DNA of 64,000 nt. Source: Taxawa tesnikishii (nom. ined.). Taxonomy: Eukaryota; Ascomycota; Dothideomycetes; Dothideales. The notes beneath the pieces were generated by a model. That model worked only from the letters and a program-made list of their open reading frames with translations, had not been told where the DNA came from and made no database searches. The translations under genes were made by a program, and so were the position numbers. The stretch is from contig JAPDRO010000015.1 in NCBI GenBank assembly GCA_030247885.1, positions 1-64,000 on the forward strand, given 5' to 3'. Of this stretch, positions 25,006 through 37,270 are shown in pieces; the first letter of the stretch is position 1; each line of letters opens with the position of its first letter.

Positions 25006-25171
25006 AGTTGAACTGAGTGCTCAACTATGACCGAACATGTGGTGGAACCAACCGTGACTTGTTGATTGATTGAGCTATCTACAACGGCAGCTAGGAGACA
25101 AAGAGATTCCCGCTTGGCTTGACAGGTCACATGACTGTCTATCCGGACTAGGCGGCTGTCATCTTGTAACA
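25006..25171 (-). repeat. 5' LTR of the Copia element
   Basis: It is 166 bp and begins with TGTTACAAG on the minus strand at 25171. Confidence 0.93.
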
Positions 25172-25932
25172 TTATATAATATTAGTATATTTAGCCTTAA
25201 AGATAATTAAGGGTAGTATAGCTTTCTTAGTAGTATTTATATACTTAATTATAGTTATTTACTCTTATTTACTTTCGATTTACTTTTAACTAGTTACCTT
25301 ATATATATTAACTAACGCTCTTAATATTTAACTTACTTTAACTATAAAGTTAAATTCGTCTATATTATAGACGTACTTTAGAGGGTAGTTATATTATATA
25401 AATAACTTTGTTACTACGTTAAACTATCTCTTTATAGTATTATAACTTATTACGTTAAAGTATATACTCTTAATTTAACGAGTCTAAATACTTACTATCT
25501 TAAGATAGTAAGTTTTAAAGTAGTTAAACTACTTCTTACTAATTAGTCGAGGAGAAGGTTATAAAGTCCTCGATAACTATATACGTCTACGTTAGATTTC
25601 TTTAGTTATTTATATAACTAACGTAAGTAAAGTAAGAAAGCTAATATATATAAAACGTATAATTTATTAGACTAACGTCTTTTCTTTTACGTTCGAAAGG
25701 ATTTATTACAATTTACGCGTAATAGCGCGTAAAGTTTATTTAACTATATAATTACGTAAAGTATTATAAGGAATATTATATATACTAGTAACCTTATAAA
25801 TAAAAGGGTATTACTTTTCTTTTAAGGTATAAAGTATATTCTAAATATTAGCTTTAGTATAGACTAGTTTACTAGTTATAAAAGTATTTATAACGGGTAG
25901 TAATAGAGTTAAAAGATCGGAGAGTTATATTT

Positions 25933-25977
25933 TAGTAGTTTATTACTTTACTTAGTTTATTACCTCGTAGTTTACGT
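25933..25977. repeat. Right inverted terminal repeat of transposon B
   Basis: It is the inverted partner of 18631-18675 and is followed by TA (25978-25979). It lies on the far side of the Copia insertion. Confidence 0.75.
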
Positions 25978-26921
25978 TATAGTTAAATTATATAAATAAA
26001 CTAGTTACCTTAGTAGGAATAGACTAGTTATAATCGCGCTTCTATAATAGTATACTTCCCTATTACCCTACGTATTTTATAGTACTAACAAATAACGGGT
26101 TTACTTATATTCTCGTTTAGTATTCGGTTAGGACATTTCCTATTATACTATACTTTGAATTACGTTACTATTATGGCCCGCATATTACGTTAGACAGAGC
26201 TTATTATCATGCTAACCCATCGTGTGCCTCGTATTCAATCCTATCACTTTAGACGTGTGTCTACTACATCTCAACATCGTTATCCGCTGAGAGTGCAGCG
26301 GCACGCTTGTCTGCCAACGCGCGTCGAGTGTGGCGACGGAGGACCATGTGGCTGTAAACAGCAGCGGCCCAAGTACAGGTGCTAGAAGAACAAATCAGTC
26401 TCATATATCATTTAATGTGGAGCTCTGTATGTTGCATGATGGTCTAAATATCAAAAGCAGCGGTCGGTCATTGAGGCTGAGTTGGCGTCGAGATGTGAGC
26501 ACGGAGATGCCGCCCAGCAATCCTTGGTCAAGACGGCACCATACCCGTACAACCGGACAAAGGAGTAGCTCGGGGCGGGAAAGCGGGGAGCGGGCTCGGC
26601 GGTAAGCGGGACCGAAAACAGATAAGCAAAGAAAAGGGAGAAGGTTCGTCCGTGGTATAGGTGTGCAGGGTGCGTTACTGTAAGTTGCATGTTTGGAACG
26701 AATGCACCGATATGCATGGAGGTAAATCTTAATATACACCTGCTCTAGCTTCCAATCGCATCAACGATTTAGTTGTTGCTGGGAAATCCCGGCGAGGTTT
26801 CGCACTTAGACAATCGCGTGCGTGGTGAAGGTCTGTAGAATTGAGTCGAGGTATATATTAGAGGGACTCCGATCGTGTGCACATCCACGGCACGACGCTT
26901 CCTCTGAGCAACCTCCCTTTT
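25978..26921. other. Right edge of the RIP block and gene-free flank
   Basis: TA-rich DNA continues to about 26.17 kb, then composition changes to normal within a few tens of bases. From there to the monooxygenase relic I see no convincing gene. TATATATT (26853-26860) is a possible relic TATA box about 110 bp upstream of 26963. Confidence 0.6.
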
Positions 26922-26923
26922 AG

Positions 26924-28802
<1,879 letters not shown>

Positions 28803-29906
28803 GCCCGCATATGCGAAGGCGTATAACCTAACGTTGTTTAACGGTGACGATACGATAGTTCTAGTCCTTGAGGCTAGCACCGTCTTGCGCCATTTATGTC
28901 AGCACAAAATCCTTCCGTACCACTTCACCATCCTTGCTTGTCTCGGGAGCATGCTTGAATGTCTCGCCAATGCCGACACGGTGCCAAACCCTGTCGTGCT
29001 TCTGAAGAAGCATGATGGAGTAAACACTCCATCTCGAGCTGTTTCCGTCTCCGACTCCCTGGGTGCAGTCCACCGAAGCTTCTCATCCGTTTTTGGTGAA
29101 CTCTGATGTTTCAATGAGGACGATGAATTCGCAGTTGATCTTCGGAGTCTAGAACCCATCTCAATTATGGTCAAGGACGATGTAAACGCCTTGCGAGCCA
29201 AACAGTTTCAGTATCGCATACCGAGTCGAACCTTCGCCGAGCTGACTGCTTCCGTTCGATGACTTTTTGGAATCTTCTGCCTCCAGTCCCAGCTTCGAGG
29301 ACCACGTATGGAATTGTGAAGAGTGCTCGCCAACATTATCGGGTTCGGGTTGTATGTTAGATGGCCTCACTTTGACTCCGGGAACGTGGGAAGGTTGAGT
29401 AGGGCTGTGCAAGGCGGGTCCCCACGAATTTGCGAAGCAAGAGAAGTGCGTTTCCCGATATAAATCGACGGAGGTAGCGAAAGGTTAAGGCGCACCAGTG
29501 GATTGAGGTGCTATGAAACATGGAGAAGTGTGAAGATCTTGGCGGGCCGTTGTCTGCCTTTCGCAAAGCGGAAGGGAATACTAACACTGTACAAAGGTCG
29601 GATGCTTGAGGTTTGATACTAGATCCGCATGTACTTGTCAACGAGAACTGCGCGGCAAGCAAGTCGCGAACTGCACAAAAGAACGTGTTGAGAGCACTGG
29701 AGTCTCGCATGCAGCTCATTATCAGACTGCTCTAAACCCTGCAGCTGCAGATCATCTCCCTCTCTCCCCTGGTCCTTGTCTTCGTATGCACTGCTTGCTG
29801 GGTCGCTGGGCATCAACCTTCAATCTGACTAGAACGCCCGAACCGCCATCAACTCCGGATGCTGTGCCCCGTTGTCTTTATCAAACCCAAAAGGAAAGCC
29901 GTCCAT
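28803..29906. other. Gene-free interval
   Basis: Normal composition. Open frames on both strands are short, unlike known proteins, and show no consistent splice structure. Confidence 0.5.
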
Positions 29907-30284
29907 TCAGGGCCTAGAAGCGTGCGCGTACTCCTGAATCGCTCGATGGTGGCGTGTATGCACTAAAGAAGCCCACCGAACTCCTTCCACTCCATCACAT
30001 CGACCGGATCCAAGTTTCAATATCCCGCAACAGGGGAGGTATGTCAGTTTTGCTTGTGTCGGTAGTTTTGTGTTCGCGTCCGATGCCAGCTCGCCTCCCG
30101 ATGCTGTACCGTTCTCTTGTGCGGCCAGTTCTCTCTGTCTCCGCGCCTCATCGACTTCTGCCATATCTGCGCGGATGCCCTTTTGCCAGTGGCGAGGGAA
30201 CCACCAGAAGAGGAAGAGAAACATTACGACCGCGATTGCCCCAAGAATGCCTGCGGGTACGGCGACGGCGGTGTACTCGCCCAT
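29907..30284 (-). CDS. Small single-pass membrane protein, unrecognised
   Basis: 125 residues from the Met at 30284. A hydrophobic segment near residues 7-29 (AVAVPAGILGAIAVVMFLFLFWWF) is followed by a basic RHWQK and a charged helix with EVDEARRQRELAAQE. That gives a short outer N-terminus, one membrane span and a cytosolic helix by the positive-inside rule. The first 75 residues look like a real protein. The last 40 are Cys/His-rich and less convincing, and could be read-through into an intron or UTR. I do not recognise the family. Confidence 0.5.
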   Translation of the reverse strand: MGEYTAVAVPAGILGAIAVVMFLFLFWWFPRHWQKGIRADMAEVDEARRQRELAAQENGTASGGELASDANTKLPTQAKLTYLPCCGILKLGSGRCDGVEGVRWASLVHTRHHRAIQEYAHASRP

Positions 30285-31740
30285 GTTGTAAAATGACCGG
30301 AGGAGTGTGGATCTTTGGTGGGTCGGTTGTTTATCGCAGAGGAGAGTTTGCGAGTAGAAGTTTGCAAAGGAAACTGGAGAGGGTTGACCAAGTCGTGAGA
30401 GATGGTTTGCGACAAGTGGACTCTAAGCGACAACGGATTTGGTGAGATTGGGTTGTAGTATGACACGCCGCACTCGCCAGGGTCGTTGCTGTCAAAAAGC
30501 GACCGTTGAACGATGATGAGGACGATGATGAAGAAGAGGCAAGAGTTGCAGGGGACGGCGGGGATGCAGGAGGATTATGGGGAAGCGAGCCGACGACCTG
30601 CGACAGCGAGTATGCTACTTACATATTCCAAAGGTGGGATGCCTGACGCCTGGTTTCACCGGCGCGCAGGATGCACTAAGCGATAGTGCCACGTCGAGAT
30701 TGCTTGTTGCGGACAAGCTCATTTTGCATTCCCCGCTTCTCGGCCAACAGCGCCGACTAACCGACGCCTCTTCCATCACGACTCGCAAAAGACACGCATC
30801 CGCGCGTGTCGTACGAGGTAGAAGCTGCACATCACCGCCGCCGCCGCCTGCGTGAGCGTAGAGCACCCGCTCGAAACGCACAGGACTGGAGTCAAGAACA
30901 CCTCGATCAGCCAGGATACGGAGTTCTGCGGAGACCCCACGGGCACCCCACAGCCAAGAGATCGTGGTGCGAAGATGGGTGCTGTGCGACAACAATGTTT
31001 CGCGATCCTTTCGTGCCAGATGGCAACGTGCGTCCGGTTAGCTACAATCTCACCCTTTCGTCAGTGTCGATGCCCTTCTATCTGTTCCACACCATCGTCT
31101 TCTGGCTTCCCTTCTGCTTGCACAGATTCACGCTGGCTGCAATGTTATTAAGTACCATCCCTTGACAAAGCATGGATACGATAATTGAACGATCCTACGG
31201 CTCTCTCTTACCTGCCCTACCATGCTTGTAGTTCTCCAACGACGTTGATTGCGCTTCCAGTAGCGTCTCGTCTTCGACGCCGTTGGCGGAAGGTGACGAG
31301 CTTGTAAGGCGGCGGCGGTGGCGGCAGCAGTCGTATGACACACAAGGGAACCCTTTCCGGCTCTACCGGCAAACGTTCCCGGGATGCGCAAAAGCATGCA
31401 CAATGCGGAGCCGCGATGTCGCCGCACCATTGCTCCAGGCCCAGCCGACGAGGAGACAGCTTCTTGGATGGCGGTGTTCAAGTACAGGGACGATTCGTGA
31501 ACAGCAAACATATCGGTATCAACGTTTTCTGATTTAAAGACAAGGAGTGACTAAAGATGCGTTCTTGGAAACAATGACAAAGGAGTGTCGTTACAGCATG
31601 ACCAGATAAACAAGAATCAGAAGCCAAAGGAAACAAAAGACCAAAACAGAACCAATCGCTATGCAAAACACCTTCGCTATGCAAAATTCAATTTTGCAAA
31701 ATCTTTTCCTGCCAAACCATTACCATGCTGGAGAAATCGA
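30285..31740. other. Gene-free interval
   Basis: I find no supported gene. Several open frames of 80-127 codons overlap on both strands, none with recognisable motifs, signal peptide or splice sites that extend them. Purine-rich slippage (GATGATGA, 30514-30535) is present. Confidence 0.45.
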
Positions 31741-32154
31741 TCACTTGCTGACAACGTAGCAGATGATCGAGTTAATCTCAACTAAGTTAGTTGACAGCTC
31801 CGCTGGGTTCGACGCAGTGAATGGCGCACTGCCGGGCACGACGCCATCGGCATCCTTGAAAGCTCTGCATTCGACGGTGTTGTAGTCGATGTTGGATGCC
31901 GTGCCGTCAAATCGTAGCGCAGAGCAGGAGAAGTTGGGGACCTGGATGAGCGTGTTGAGCTGCGCGGGGATGGGTTCCCAAGTCGCCTGGGCGTCTGGAG
32001 TCATGCCTGAGCTCACTTTGCCGGAGAGGCCGACGGAGTAGTAGGTGCCAGAGGGGCTATCACCGGTGCTGCGAGGGTCAACGGCAAAAGGAGCGGGCAT
32101 GGCGGCGGCGAGAGTGGCGAGGACAGCGCCAAAGACGATGCTAGTGGAATGCAT
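31741..32154 (-). CDS. Small secreted protein, unrecognised
   Basis: 137 residues if translation starts at the Met at 32154. I chose this over upstream in-frame Mets because it begins a clean signal peptide (MHSTSIVFGAVLATLAAAMPA, cleavage likely after AMPA). The mature part is about 116 residues with three Cys (SCSAL, ECRAF, IICYV), Gly/Ser/Thr-rich at its start, with no membrane span. Secretion is inferred from the signal peptide alone. A TATA-like CATATATATG (32384-32393) lies about 230 bp upstream with a pyrimidine-rich leader between. It could be a small effector-like or cell-wall protein, but I recognise no domain. Confidence 0.65.
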   Translation of the reverse strand: MHSTSIVFGAVLATLAAAMPAPFAVDPRSTGDSPSGTYYSVGLSGKVSSGMTPDAQATWEPIPAQLNTLIQVPNFSCSALRFDGTASNIDYNTVECRAFKDADGVVPGSAPFTASNPAELSTNLVEINSIICYVVSK

Positions 32155-33203
32155 GGTGGTGGTTTGTTTGGTGGTTTTGGCGATTAGATTGGTTGTGCTT
32201 TTGAGGTGATCCGATGTTGCTGTAGCGTAAAGCTGATTTTGTGGTTCGCTGAATGCAATGAGATGCAAAAGTAATAGTAAGGAAATAAGGAAATAAGGTA
32301 AGGAAATGGAGGAAAGAGTAATGGGATTGCTGTTCCGCTGTTTTTGTTGTGCGATGAGTGACAGGATTGGGGACATAGCAAAGGCATATATATGGTCGAG
32401 CATCTGTGCAGGGACTCGATTCCTCCGTCGATGCCTGTCTGCTTACTCTGCGAGTTCTTGCAATTGTTGCGGGGCGCCTGACTCCAATGCGAGGCGGCGC
32501 AGCCTAGATGCAAGGACGTGGAGAAGCTGAACCGGACTGCGCGGTACACCCTTACTGCTTCATGCAGGAACATGTTGTGCATGTCGCAAAAGGATGGGGG
32601 CGCAGCAGAAGAAGGCGCTGCGGAACATGGAAAGAGCGGAGATTCAGGCGTGCCACTAATCAGATGAGTTTATGCTAAGAATACCGGACCTGAACTGATG
32701 CATGAAAGAGCATTTCACTGCCACTACTGGACAGTCAACAAAGTAGCCATGCTCGGGATCCAGTGTCTTGGTCTTGTCATCCCTTTACAAAGAGTGCGCT
32801 GCGTTCCCAGCTACATACGGCTTGCCAAACATAGCAGTGGGTCAATCAGCTCAGCAAACTGTCTCCAGGATGAACCAAGTCCCGGATTACTACGGAACCC
32901 AGTCATCCAGGAGCCCGTAGCGGCCTACTATGACCCTCCGCGTATCCTCAATCGAAGGCGGTTACAAACTTGGAAGCCTTATGCCTCTCAAACTCGCGGC
33001 ATGCATCCGGGGCATCCTCGATACTGATCACATTCTCGTTGCTAACAACCAAACCAGGTATCGCTCTTCCATGGTTGACGGGGCCAACGAGCTCCGGCGC
33101 AAGATCAACAGGACTTGAAGGAGAGGTTCCCATCTGGATTCTGGAAAATACATCCGCCGGCGAGAGATTGATGGTATCCCGGATGATACCTGCCCGCGGA
33201 GCT
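32155..33203. other. Interval without a supported gene
   Basis: It contains the upstream region of the secreted-protein gene (to about 32.5 kb), then sequence with only short open frames. A 61-codon minus-strand frame at 33133-32948 has protein-like composition but starts after the stop of the next ORF and has no clear splice link. Confidence 0.4.
32384..32393 (-). promoter_or_regulatory. TATA-like box of the secreted-protein gene
   Basis: CATATATATG stands 230 bp upstream of the chosen start and is the only such motif in the local upstream region. Confidence 0.4.
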
Positions 33204-33797
33204 TCAGGAGTATTTGATGACTCCCCAGCTGTACACGCACACGATTCCCATCTCGCCGCCCGCAGCGGTCACTGCCACCACATCGTGAATGATGACATCC
33301 AGTTGAACCGTGAGGTTGCGGTTGACTTGCTCGTAGCCGACAGCACCAATGCTGCGAGTGGCGCCGTTGGGCTCAATTGTCATGGTCTGTTCGACGATAT
33401 GAGCTTGATGGAAGTTAATCTGGATGGCGGGAGAGTGGATCTCGTTGTAGCAGGGTCGGTATGATTCATCGTAGAATGTGAATGAACCCATTGTCAGCGA
33501 AGGGAATGCGGATGTACTCCACTTTATGGCATCGTCGTCAACTATGATTGCGGTGAGACTGCTCGGGACACAGCACATACCGCATCCGGGCTGACGCGTG
33601 AAGGGGTTTGCCTTACTGCTTGTACTCGAGGGGTCTACACAGAAAGCTTGTCCGCCTCCGAAACGTGAAGGTATAAGCGGACATAACCATATACCGCAGT
33701 GGGGGAAAGAGGTTGCAACTTTCCCATGCCCAACGGTCTGTCCTTGACCTCTATCCTCTGTGTCATGTCTCCGTCCTCTCCATGGAAATGCGCGCAC
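33204..33797 (-). CDS. Hypothetical protein, unrecognised
   Basis: The frame is open for 197 codons to a stop at 33204. The convincing part starts near residue 50 (CGMCCVPSS, then ordered alternation of hydrophobic and polar residues with SFTFYDESYRPCYNEIHSP and GEMGIVCVYSW). The first 45 residues are Arg/His-rich and probably not coding, so a true start or upstream exon lies elsewhere. No signal peptide or membrane span is evident. I do not recognise the family. Confidence 0.4.
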   Translation of the reverse strand: MRAFPWRGRRHDTEDRGQGQTVGHGKVATSFPHCGIWLCPLIPSRFGGGQAFCVDPSSTSSKANPFTRQPGCGMCCVPSSLTAIIVDDDAIKWSTSAFPSLTMGSFTFYDESYRPCYNEIHSPAIQINFHQAHIVEQTMTIEPNGATRSIGAVGYEQVNRNLTVQLDVIIHDVVAVTAAGGEMGIVCVYSWGVIKYS

Positions 33798-34376
33798 CTC
33801 TTGCTATTTCCAGGAATTTTGCCAACTTTCAACCAGATTTACGTCCTGTCGTCGCGCCATGAGGGGTTCGACAAGCTTGCCGCGGTCTTACATGAATTGC
33901 TCGAATTGCTTCAACGACTGACGAATTGCTTAACGAAATGGCTTGTCCAAATACGAAACGGCATCTGAGAATCTATTGAGCGAGAAGCGACCGACGGTCC
34001 GACAGCACGAGAGCAAACGCAAGGCCATTTGTGCATGGGGTAGACGAGTATGGTGGACTGGACAGGCGATGTGTGAAACGGGGGTCGAGGAAACTTTGTC
34101 GCTTTCGGCCCTCGGAATTGGTCCGCTCTCCGTTTCATCTTCACGTGCCGGCCGCGGCTCGGCTGTCTGAAAGTGGTCGGCAATGCAAACATGACAGTGC
34201 GTTGCTTGTCTCTCTCTCCGCATCTCCATCTCCATCGCCATCCTTCACACGACACCACTCTACACCCCGCCTCTTTACCCTCGCTCAGTCGCGTCTTCTC
34301 TGCTCACGTCCGTTTATCCTCGTGACGCGTCGTACATCTCACAAGCCAGCTTGAAGGCCCCGCCAACTCATACACC
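33798..34376. other. Upstream region shared with the acyl-CoA-binding gene
   Basis: It is a divergent arrangement with the ORF at 33797. From about 34200 the plus strand is CT-rich with ATCTCC/CATCGCC runs, as is common before fungal start codons. No gene is visible. Confidence 0.4.
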
Positions 34377-35666
34377 ATGGCGGACTCGGTAGGTAGGCCA
34401 CCCCCCATACCACCAGCGCCCTTAACTGCCTCCCATGCGTTGCACCGAGACCACGTCTAACACATCCCTCCTATTCTCGCAGATCGCGTCTTCGGTCACG
34501 CCCTCAACACGGTCAACAAGATCCGCACCGGCAGCACCAAACCGCCCGTGCGCGACCGGCTCCTGCTCTACGGCCTATACAAGCAGTCGATGGAAGGCGA
34601 CGTGAGCTACGTCCAAGACCGACCTTCGGCCACCTCGTCGCCGAGTCTAAGCCCCGAGGCGCTGCACAAGGAGCAAGAAAAGTGGGATGCTTGGAACGCG
34701 AATGCGGGGTTGAGTAGGACGGAGGCCAAGAGGCGGTACATTGAGACGTTGATCGCCACTATGCACCGATACGCCTCCACAACGCCGGAAGCGCGGGAAC
34801 TGGTCGGGGAACTGGAGTTTGTGTGGGATCAGGTGAAGCAGAACGCCAGTGAAGGCGCGTTGGGGAGTGGGAGTAGTGAGAGGAGTAGTCCGATTCGACT
34901 CCATGAAGAAGTCGGGGGCGGATATCCCGGGCTGGCGAGTAGTTCCGTAGGCGGGTTTGAGGGGGCGCGGTCGCAGTCGCGAGGGAGAGGAGGAGAGGCT
35001 GAGGAGGTGGAGGAAGGAGTCGAAACGAGTGGCGGATTGAGGGTGTTGAGTCCCGTCTCACAGGGTGAAGAAGAGGAAAACGAGGAGGAGGACGACGAGG
35101 AGGAGGAGGAAGAGAGGGAGGAGTTCGTCGACGCGCCGGTATCACAATTTGGAGACGAAGTCCCACCTTCAGACGAGGAGGAACATGAAGACCAGCAACA
35201 GCCTGCACCCACCGGTGACGACAATACACAACAAGGCGATCCCACAACCCCCTCACGACCGGATATCCAACGAGCTCGCTCCTCCCGCCAACCGCTTCCC
35301 ATACAACCTCCCAACCCTTACCCCGCAGACACAAAGTGGCGCCGCCAGATCTCGGCCTCGATAATCAAGCTGACGACCGAAGTCGCCGCGCTCCGCGAAC
35401 AGCTCGAATCCCGACGCTACATCAGCATCCAACGGCGCCGCTCTTTCCTCGGCTGGGTAGGCAGAATCTTCTGGTTTGTAGCCAAACTGCTGGTCGCGGA
35501 CTTGATGGTCCTCCTCGCCGTCATACTGTGGATGCGGCGGAGGAAAGATCGCAGACTCGAAGGTGCGATCAGAGTGCTACTGGGCGACGCCGTGACTCAA
35601 GTGCAAAAGGTCAGCAGGGAGATGAAGGTGCCCAAGGTGCCCAAGTTGAGGGGTGGGGGTGGTTGA
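34377..35666 (+). CDS. Acyl-CoA-binding membrane protein (Atg37/ACBD5-like)
   Basis: Two exons, 34377-34392 and 34483-35666, with a 90-nt intron (GTAGGC...CTCGCAG), give 399 residues starting MADSVDRVFGHALNTV. The acyl-CoA-binding domain fills residues 5-105, with the family's YGLYKQSMEGDV and KWDAWNANAGLSRTEAKRRYIETL blocks. A long low-complexity middle follows, very acidic around residues 205-235. A C-terminal coil and one hydrophobic span (WVGRIFWFVAKLLVADLMVLLAVILW) precede a basic RRRKDRR tail. This architecture matches the peroxisomal acyl-CoA-binding proteins ACBD5 and Atg37, which tether peroxisomes and act in pexophagy. Placement on peroxisomes here is inference. The Met used supplies the correct first-exon phase. 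Confidence 0.9.
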
Positions 35667-35873
35667 GAGTCGGGGATCGAGTTGTGTATATATGGGCTGG
35701 GTAGGTCACGGATGGTAACGACGCTACGACTTGTATGGTCTGCTCTGGAGATTGTTTCGATTCTTGGATTCGTTTTTGAGATCGTCGTACAATCTAATGT
35801 ATTTACACGAAGAAGCTACACGTGACATGTGTTGCAGAGACTTCTTGCTCCTCGTCGGCGCCATGGAACAGTT

Positions 35874-37270
35874 TCAGTCCATCTTGAACGGGCACCCCTT
35901 CGCACTGCTGTCCGGCCTCGTCTTCTCCTCCACGACGCTCTTTGTCAACCTCATCAACTGCTCGGCCAGATCCATATCGTTCGCCAACTCGCTTCCCTTC
36001 TCCACAATGGCCGGGGGCAGACGTACTGTCCGCTTTCCTTGGTCGTCGTTGCGGCATAACACGCGCTCACTGCGCCCTCGAATTGGGTTTTGCGGAACGG
36101 CTTCAGGGCTACGGAAACTCCGTACCCGAGAAGGGGATAGGGCTCGTGGATGTCCTGGTTTGTCTGCTTGGTGTCTACGAAACCGGGGTGGATGGCGTTG
36201 GCCAGGATTTTGGGGTGCGAGGAGGTGAGGTGTCGGGCGAGGTATTTGGCGTAGAGAATGTTGGCTGTTTGTTCGTTAGCATGCCTATTGGAGAACACGG
36301 CGATGGGAAGGGGAAGGGGCAGGGGAAAGGATAGCGCATACCAAGCTTAGAACGTCCGTACTGCCCGTTCGGACCGTAGTCTTTCTGCAGCTCCTCAACG
36401 GACGCGTAACGCGTGTCCGGAGGCGCATTCTGGTGTGCGTTGGACGCCGTCATGACGATGCGGACGTAGTCGACGTCGCTCTTCTCGGCAGTCTTCTTCA
36501 TTAGTGGAAGTAGATGGGAGGTCAGGACGACGTGTCCCATGTCTGTGTAGTATCAGCGTTCCTCCGTGCTGTTGTCTTCTTCTTCTTCTTAGCGCGCAGA
36601 CTCACGATTCTGCGCCATGTGCAGATCAATGCCGTTGGTCGGCGCAAACTGCTGCGTCATAATACCCCTTCCGGCGTTGTTGACGAGAATGTCAAGACGA
36701 TCGGTTTGCGACGAAATGGTATCGCCCAGCTCCTTGACGGCCTTCCAGTCGGATAGATCGCATTGAAGCCAGATGAACTTGTCACGCGTCTCCTGGCCGA
36801 ACTCCTCGGCGATGGCGTCTTCGGCTTTGTCTGCGACCTCCTTGCGCATCGAGACGACGAACATCTTTGCGATGTTGTGAGAGAGGAGAGTGTGCGTGAT
36901 ACCGAAGCCGATACCCTCGGAGCCACCGGTCACGAGGGCGACCTTGCCGCTGAGGTCGGGTACTTCTGCCAAAGTGAAGTTGTTCTCGCCCGCAATCTGG
37001 TGGGCGGTGCCGCCGAAACCTGGACAGTAATCAGCACCGGTCGTGGAGTGGATACGTCTTGGGTATGATTCACGAACCGAAGTTCTCGGCAATGGTCGTC
37101 TTGATGGCCTCCATCGGTTCTGCTAGCGGACCTGGGAGCTTTCCAGTGTCTTGAAATCTGAAGTCGTCTTTTGCCTTTTTGGAAGCACGGTATAGCGTTG
37201 TATGCAGGGGTCTTTTGGGAAGGCGAGAAGAAAGCAGACAAGGGAGAGTGCCTACTCTTCTGAGGAACAT
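35874..37270 (-). CDS. Short-chain dehydrogenase/reductase (retinol dehydrogenase/WWOX-like)
   Basis: Four exons (37270-37078, 37019-36606, 36542-36342, 36264-35874) with standard GT-AG introns give about 399 residues. The NAD(P)-binding TGGSEGIGFG follows a leader of about 85 residues. NNAG and the catalytic YGRSK with an upstream Ser (MTASNAH) are present. The N-terminus (MFLRRVGTLPCLLSSRLPKR) is basic and lacks acidic residues, as in a mitochondrial presequence. The last 55 or so residues are in a different frame: one base is missing at a C run near 36022 (after GQYVC). With it the protein ends KGCPFKMD. I read this as an assembly error or a very recent lesion. The substrate is unknown. 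Confidence 0.82.

Larger units (their letters stand above)
19679..25171 (-). mobile_element. Copia-type LTR retrotransposon, young, not RIP-mutated (fossil, nearly whole)
   Basis: The element is 5,493 bp on the minus strand, with LTRs of 166-167 bp and a duplicated 5-bp target TTATA (19674-19678 and 25172-25176). From 5' to 3' it has an LTR, a primer site, a leader with a minisatellite, gag (about 24.4-23.7 kb), protease (DTSASSHMTD region near 23.45 kb), integrase (LWHRRLAHL zinc region near 22.85 kb, core to about 22.2 kb), reverse transcriptase (about 21.4-20.6 kb) and RNase H (about 20.4-19.9 kb). Integrase before RT identifies Copia/Pseudoviridae. It looks nearly whole but is broken, with about five interruptions of the coding sequence. 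The LTRs differ by one base-length change only, and GC is normal, so it arrived after RIP acted on the surrounding DNA. Confidence 0.93.
18631..25977 (-). mobile_element. Pogo/Fot1-type DNA transposon B, split by a Copia element
   Basis: The inverted ends ACGTAAACTACGAGGTA (18631-18647, reverse complement ending at 25977) are flanked by TA on both sides. Removing the nested Copia element and its 5-bp duplication leaves about 1.85 kb, the usual Fot1 size. On the minus strand the right segment (about 25.75-25.2 kb) resembles the N-terminal and first DDE part of a pogo transposase (an IDEF-type remnant near 25.36 kb). The left segment (about 18.97-18.75 kb) resembles its basic C-terminal part. 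The element is fully RIP-mutated outside the Copia insert. It shares the terminal ACGTA with transposon A but is otherwise a different family. Confidence 0.75.

Noticed and set aside
32948-33133. 61-codon frame that might extend the hypothetical ORF at 33797-33204
   Set aside because: Joining it needs a base removed, not added as in the other disrupted genes, and no intron fits. The TGA at 33206-33204 may be the natural stop.
34759-35334. Minus-strand frames of 161-191 codons
   Set aside because: Antisense shadow of the acidic low-complexity part of the acyl-CoA-binding gene.
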